From positions 1,349,520 to 1,413,519 of the forward strand of contig JAJNNX010000008.1 of the NCBI GenBank assembly GCA_023159155.1: a stretch of DNA of 64,000 nt, written 5' to 3'. The position numbers and the translations under genes were made by a program. This DNA is from Ustulina deusta (lineage: Eukaryota; Ascomycota; Sordariomycetes; Xylariales; Xylariaceae). This document shows positions 62,461-64,000 of this stretch, piece after piece. Under the pieces are notes generated by a model. That model was given only the letters and a program-made list of their open reading frames with translations, was not told the DNA's origin and did no database searches. The stretch's first letter is position 1, and each line of letters starts with the position of its first letter.

Positions 62461-64000
62461 TTATTTTTTTTTAAAACCGAAAGTTTAAATATAATTTTAA
62501 TTTAAAGTTATTAATAATATTAAGTTTATATAGTTTTTTTATATTATATTGCTTTATTATTATTTTATAATTATTTATAAATTTATTCATTATTGTTATA
62601 TATATTTATTTTTATAATTTTATAAAAAGTTTAAATGTTTTTTTATAAGTTTTATAGAATTAATTAAGCTTAATTAGCGTATTTTTAAAATTTTAGATTA
62701 TATATTAGATATTGTTAGAATTATAGCTTTTTTAGGCAATTTAGTACTATAGTTTTTTAATTTTTTTTATATAATTTTTATTGTTTAATTTGTTTAATTT
62801 TAAATTTTGTTTTGCTATTAATATTTTTAATTAAAAGTAATAATTAGATTTATTAAAATAAAAAATTATTGTTTATTTTTTATAATTAGTTAGTATAAAA
62901 TAAGTTTTTTATTTTATATAAGTTAGGCAAATTAAAAATATAGCTAAATTTTTGTTTTTTTAAAATTTTAAACGGTTGAATTAATTAAAAGTCTAATTTA
63001 ATAGTTAGTGTTTATATTATAAAGCTTTTTTTTTTTAAAAAACTTTATTTTTTATTTTAAAATTTATTAAATATTTTTTTTTATTAGTTTATAGCTTATA
63101 TTATTTTTATATAAGGGTTACTATATTATATATTATTTTTTAAACGTTTTAGGTTTAATAAATTAATTTAAACGTTTATTGTTTAGCATTAGAATTTATA
63201 ACTATTTTATTAATATTTATTATTAAAAAGTTTTATGTCTTAATTTTGATTGCTATTTTTAGTAGTAATATATTAATTAATAAATATTTTAATTGTTTTA
63301 ATATTTATTAATATAAAAATAAAATTATTAATTTAGTTTTTAATTAGTTAATTTTATTACTTTTTAAATTTAAAAGTAATAAATACTATTAAAGTAGTGC
63401 TTAATATTTATAAAACTATTAATTATTATTATAAACTTAGAAATAAATAATTTTATATTATTTAATATTTATATATTCAATATATTAAAAAAAATTTATA
63501 CATTTTTATAGTATTATATAACTAATAATTTTATAATATTTATTTTTTTATTAAGTAAAGTTATAAGTAAGCGGTTAAACTTATTTATAAATATTTATAT
63601 ATAGTTATAATTTTATTAGTTAAATAATATATTTTTATTATTTATTATTATATATTACTATATTATAGCTAATATAAACAATAAATAAATAAAACTAATA
63701 GTATTTTTGTTTTAATATTTTAATTATTTTATATTAATTTTAGTATATAATAATTAAAAATATATAAGGTTTTTAAATTAAAACTATATAAAAAAAAATT
63801 TTATTTAAAGTAATTTTAAATATATATAACTTTTTGTTTTTATTTTTAGATTTTATAACTAATTTTTTCATTTAAGTAGGTTTATTAAGTTAATTTTTAA
63901 AAAATTATTAAATAAAAAGTTTATAGTTAATATAAAACTTAATATTTTATTAAAAAAAACTAATATTTTCTTTTTTTTTAATTTTTTTAGTTTTAATTAT

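Larger units (their letters stand above)
60309..64000. other. Unclassified RIP-degraded AT-rich sequence
   Basis: 3.7 kb, extremely AT-rich and stop-filled. Apart from the inverted pair at 61033-61266 and 62224-62460 I see no structure or coding motif. Confidence 0.5.

Noticed and set aside
1..64000. Centromeric identity, since nested RIP-mutated retroelements resemble Neurospora-type centromeres.
   Set aside because: The AT-rich blocks flank a normal gene island and the window is too short to judge; the same pattern is common in dispersed AT-rich isochores.

Overview
The window looks like a chromosome segment of a filamentous ascomycete (Pezizomycotina). It has short GT-AG introns of about 50-90 bp, fungal gene families (PNP-NACHT-ankyrin NLR, DUF7587, SV2/phosphate-type MFS permease), and a sharp split between a GC-normal gene island (about 14.6-27.3 kb) and very AT-rich sequence on both sides. 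In the AT-rich parts nearly every C/G has become T/A, surviving C sits mostly before T, and repeat copies differ almost only by transitions. This is the mark of repeat-induced point mutation (RIP). No ORF in the AT-rich parts is a credible gene.

Left flank, 1-14.56 kb: a heavily mutated Ty3/gypsy relic on the + strand (RNase H tail, integrase core), a 1859-bp Fot1/pogo-type DNA transposon (7121-8979, about 55-bp TIRs, TA target duplication), then unclassified mutated sequence.

Gene island, 14.6-27.3 kb: a broken PhoD-like phosphatase (minus), an apparently intact six-exon MFS transporter (plus), a broken cytochrome P450 (minus), an NLR-type gene (plus) whose N-terminal nucleoside-phosphorylase-like domain is split by an internal deletion while the NACHT and ankyrin parts stay open, and a two-exon DUF7587 gene (plus) that I suspect has an ADP-ribosyltransferase-like fold. 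The premature stops in the two metabolic pseudogenes fit C-to-T or G-to-A change, so RIP may have leaked into the island.

Right flank, 27.3-64 kb: a nest of transposons that can be ordered by target-site duplications. An outer LTR pair (27.64 and 60.06 kb, 248 bp each) encloses a second pair (28.14 and 56.82 kb, 364 bp each). The second element interrupts a short repeat that is restored when it is removed. Inside it lie a second Fot1 copy (29225-31082), a complete LTR element C (37460-44790, duplication AGAAA) and a complete Ty3/gypsy element D (48075-55214, duplication TTAA). Element D carries a 270-bp GC-rich, hairpin-rich insertion (54266-54535) that escaped RIP. Past 60.3 kb there is more AT-rich sequence with an inverted pair of about 235-bp LTR-like repeats.

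There is no obvious shared pathway among the island genes. The transporter, the P450 relic and the phosphatase relic could be remains of a metabolic locus. The NLR and DUF7587 neighbours could be a self/non-self or defence pair, but that is inference.
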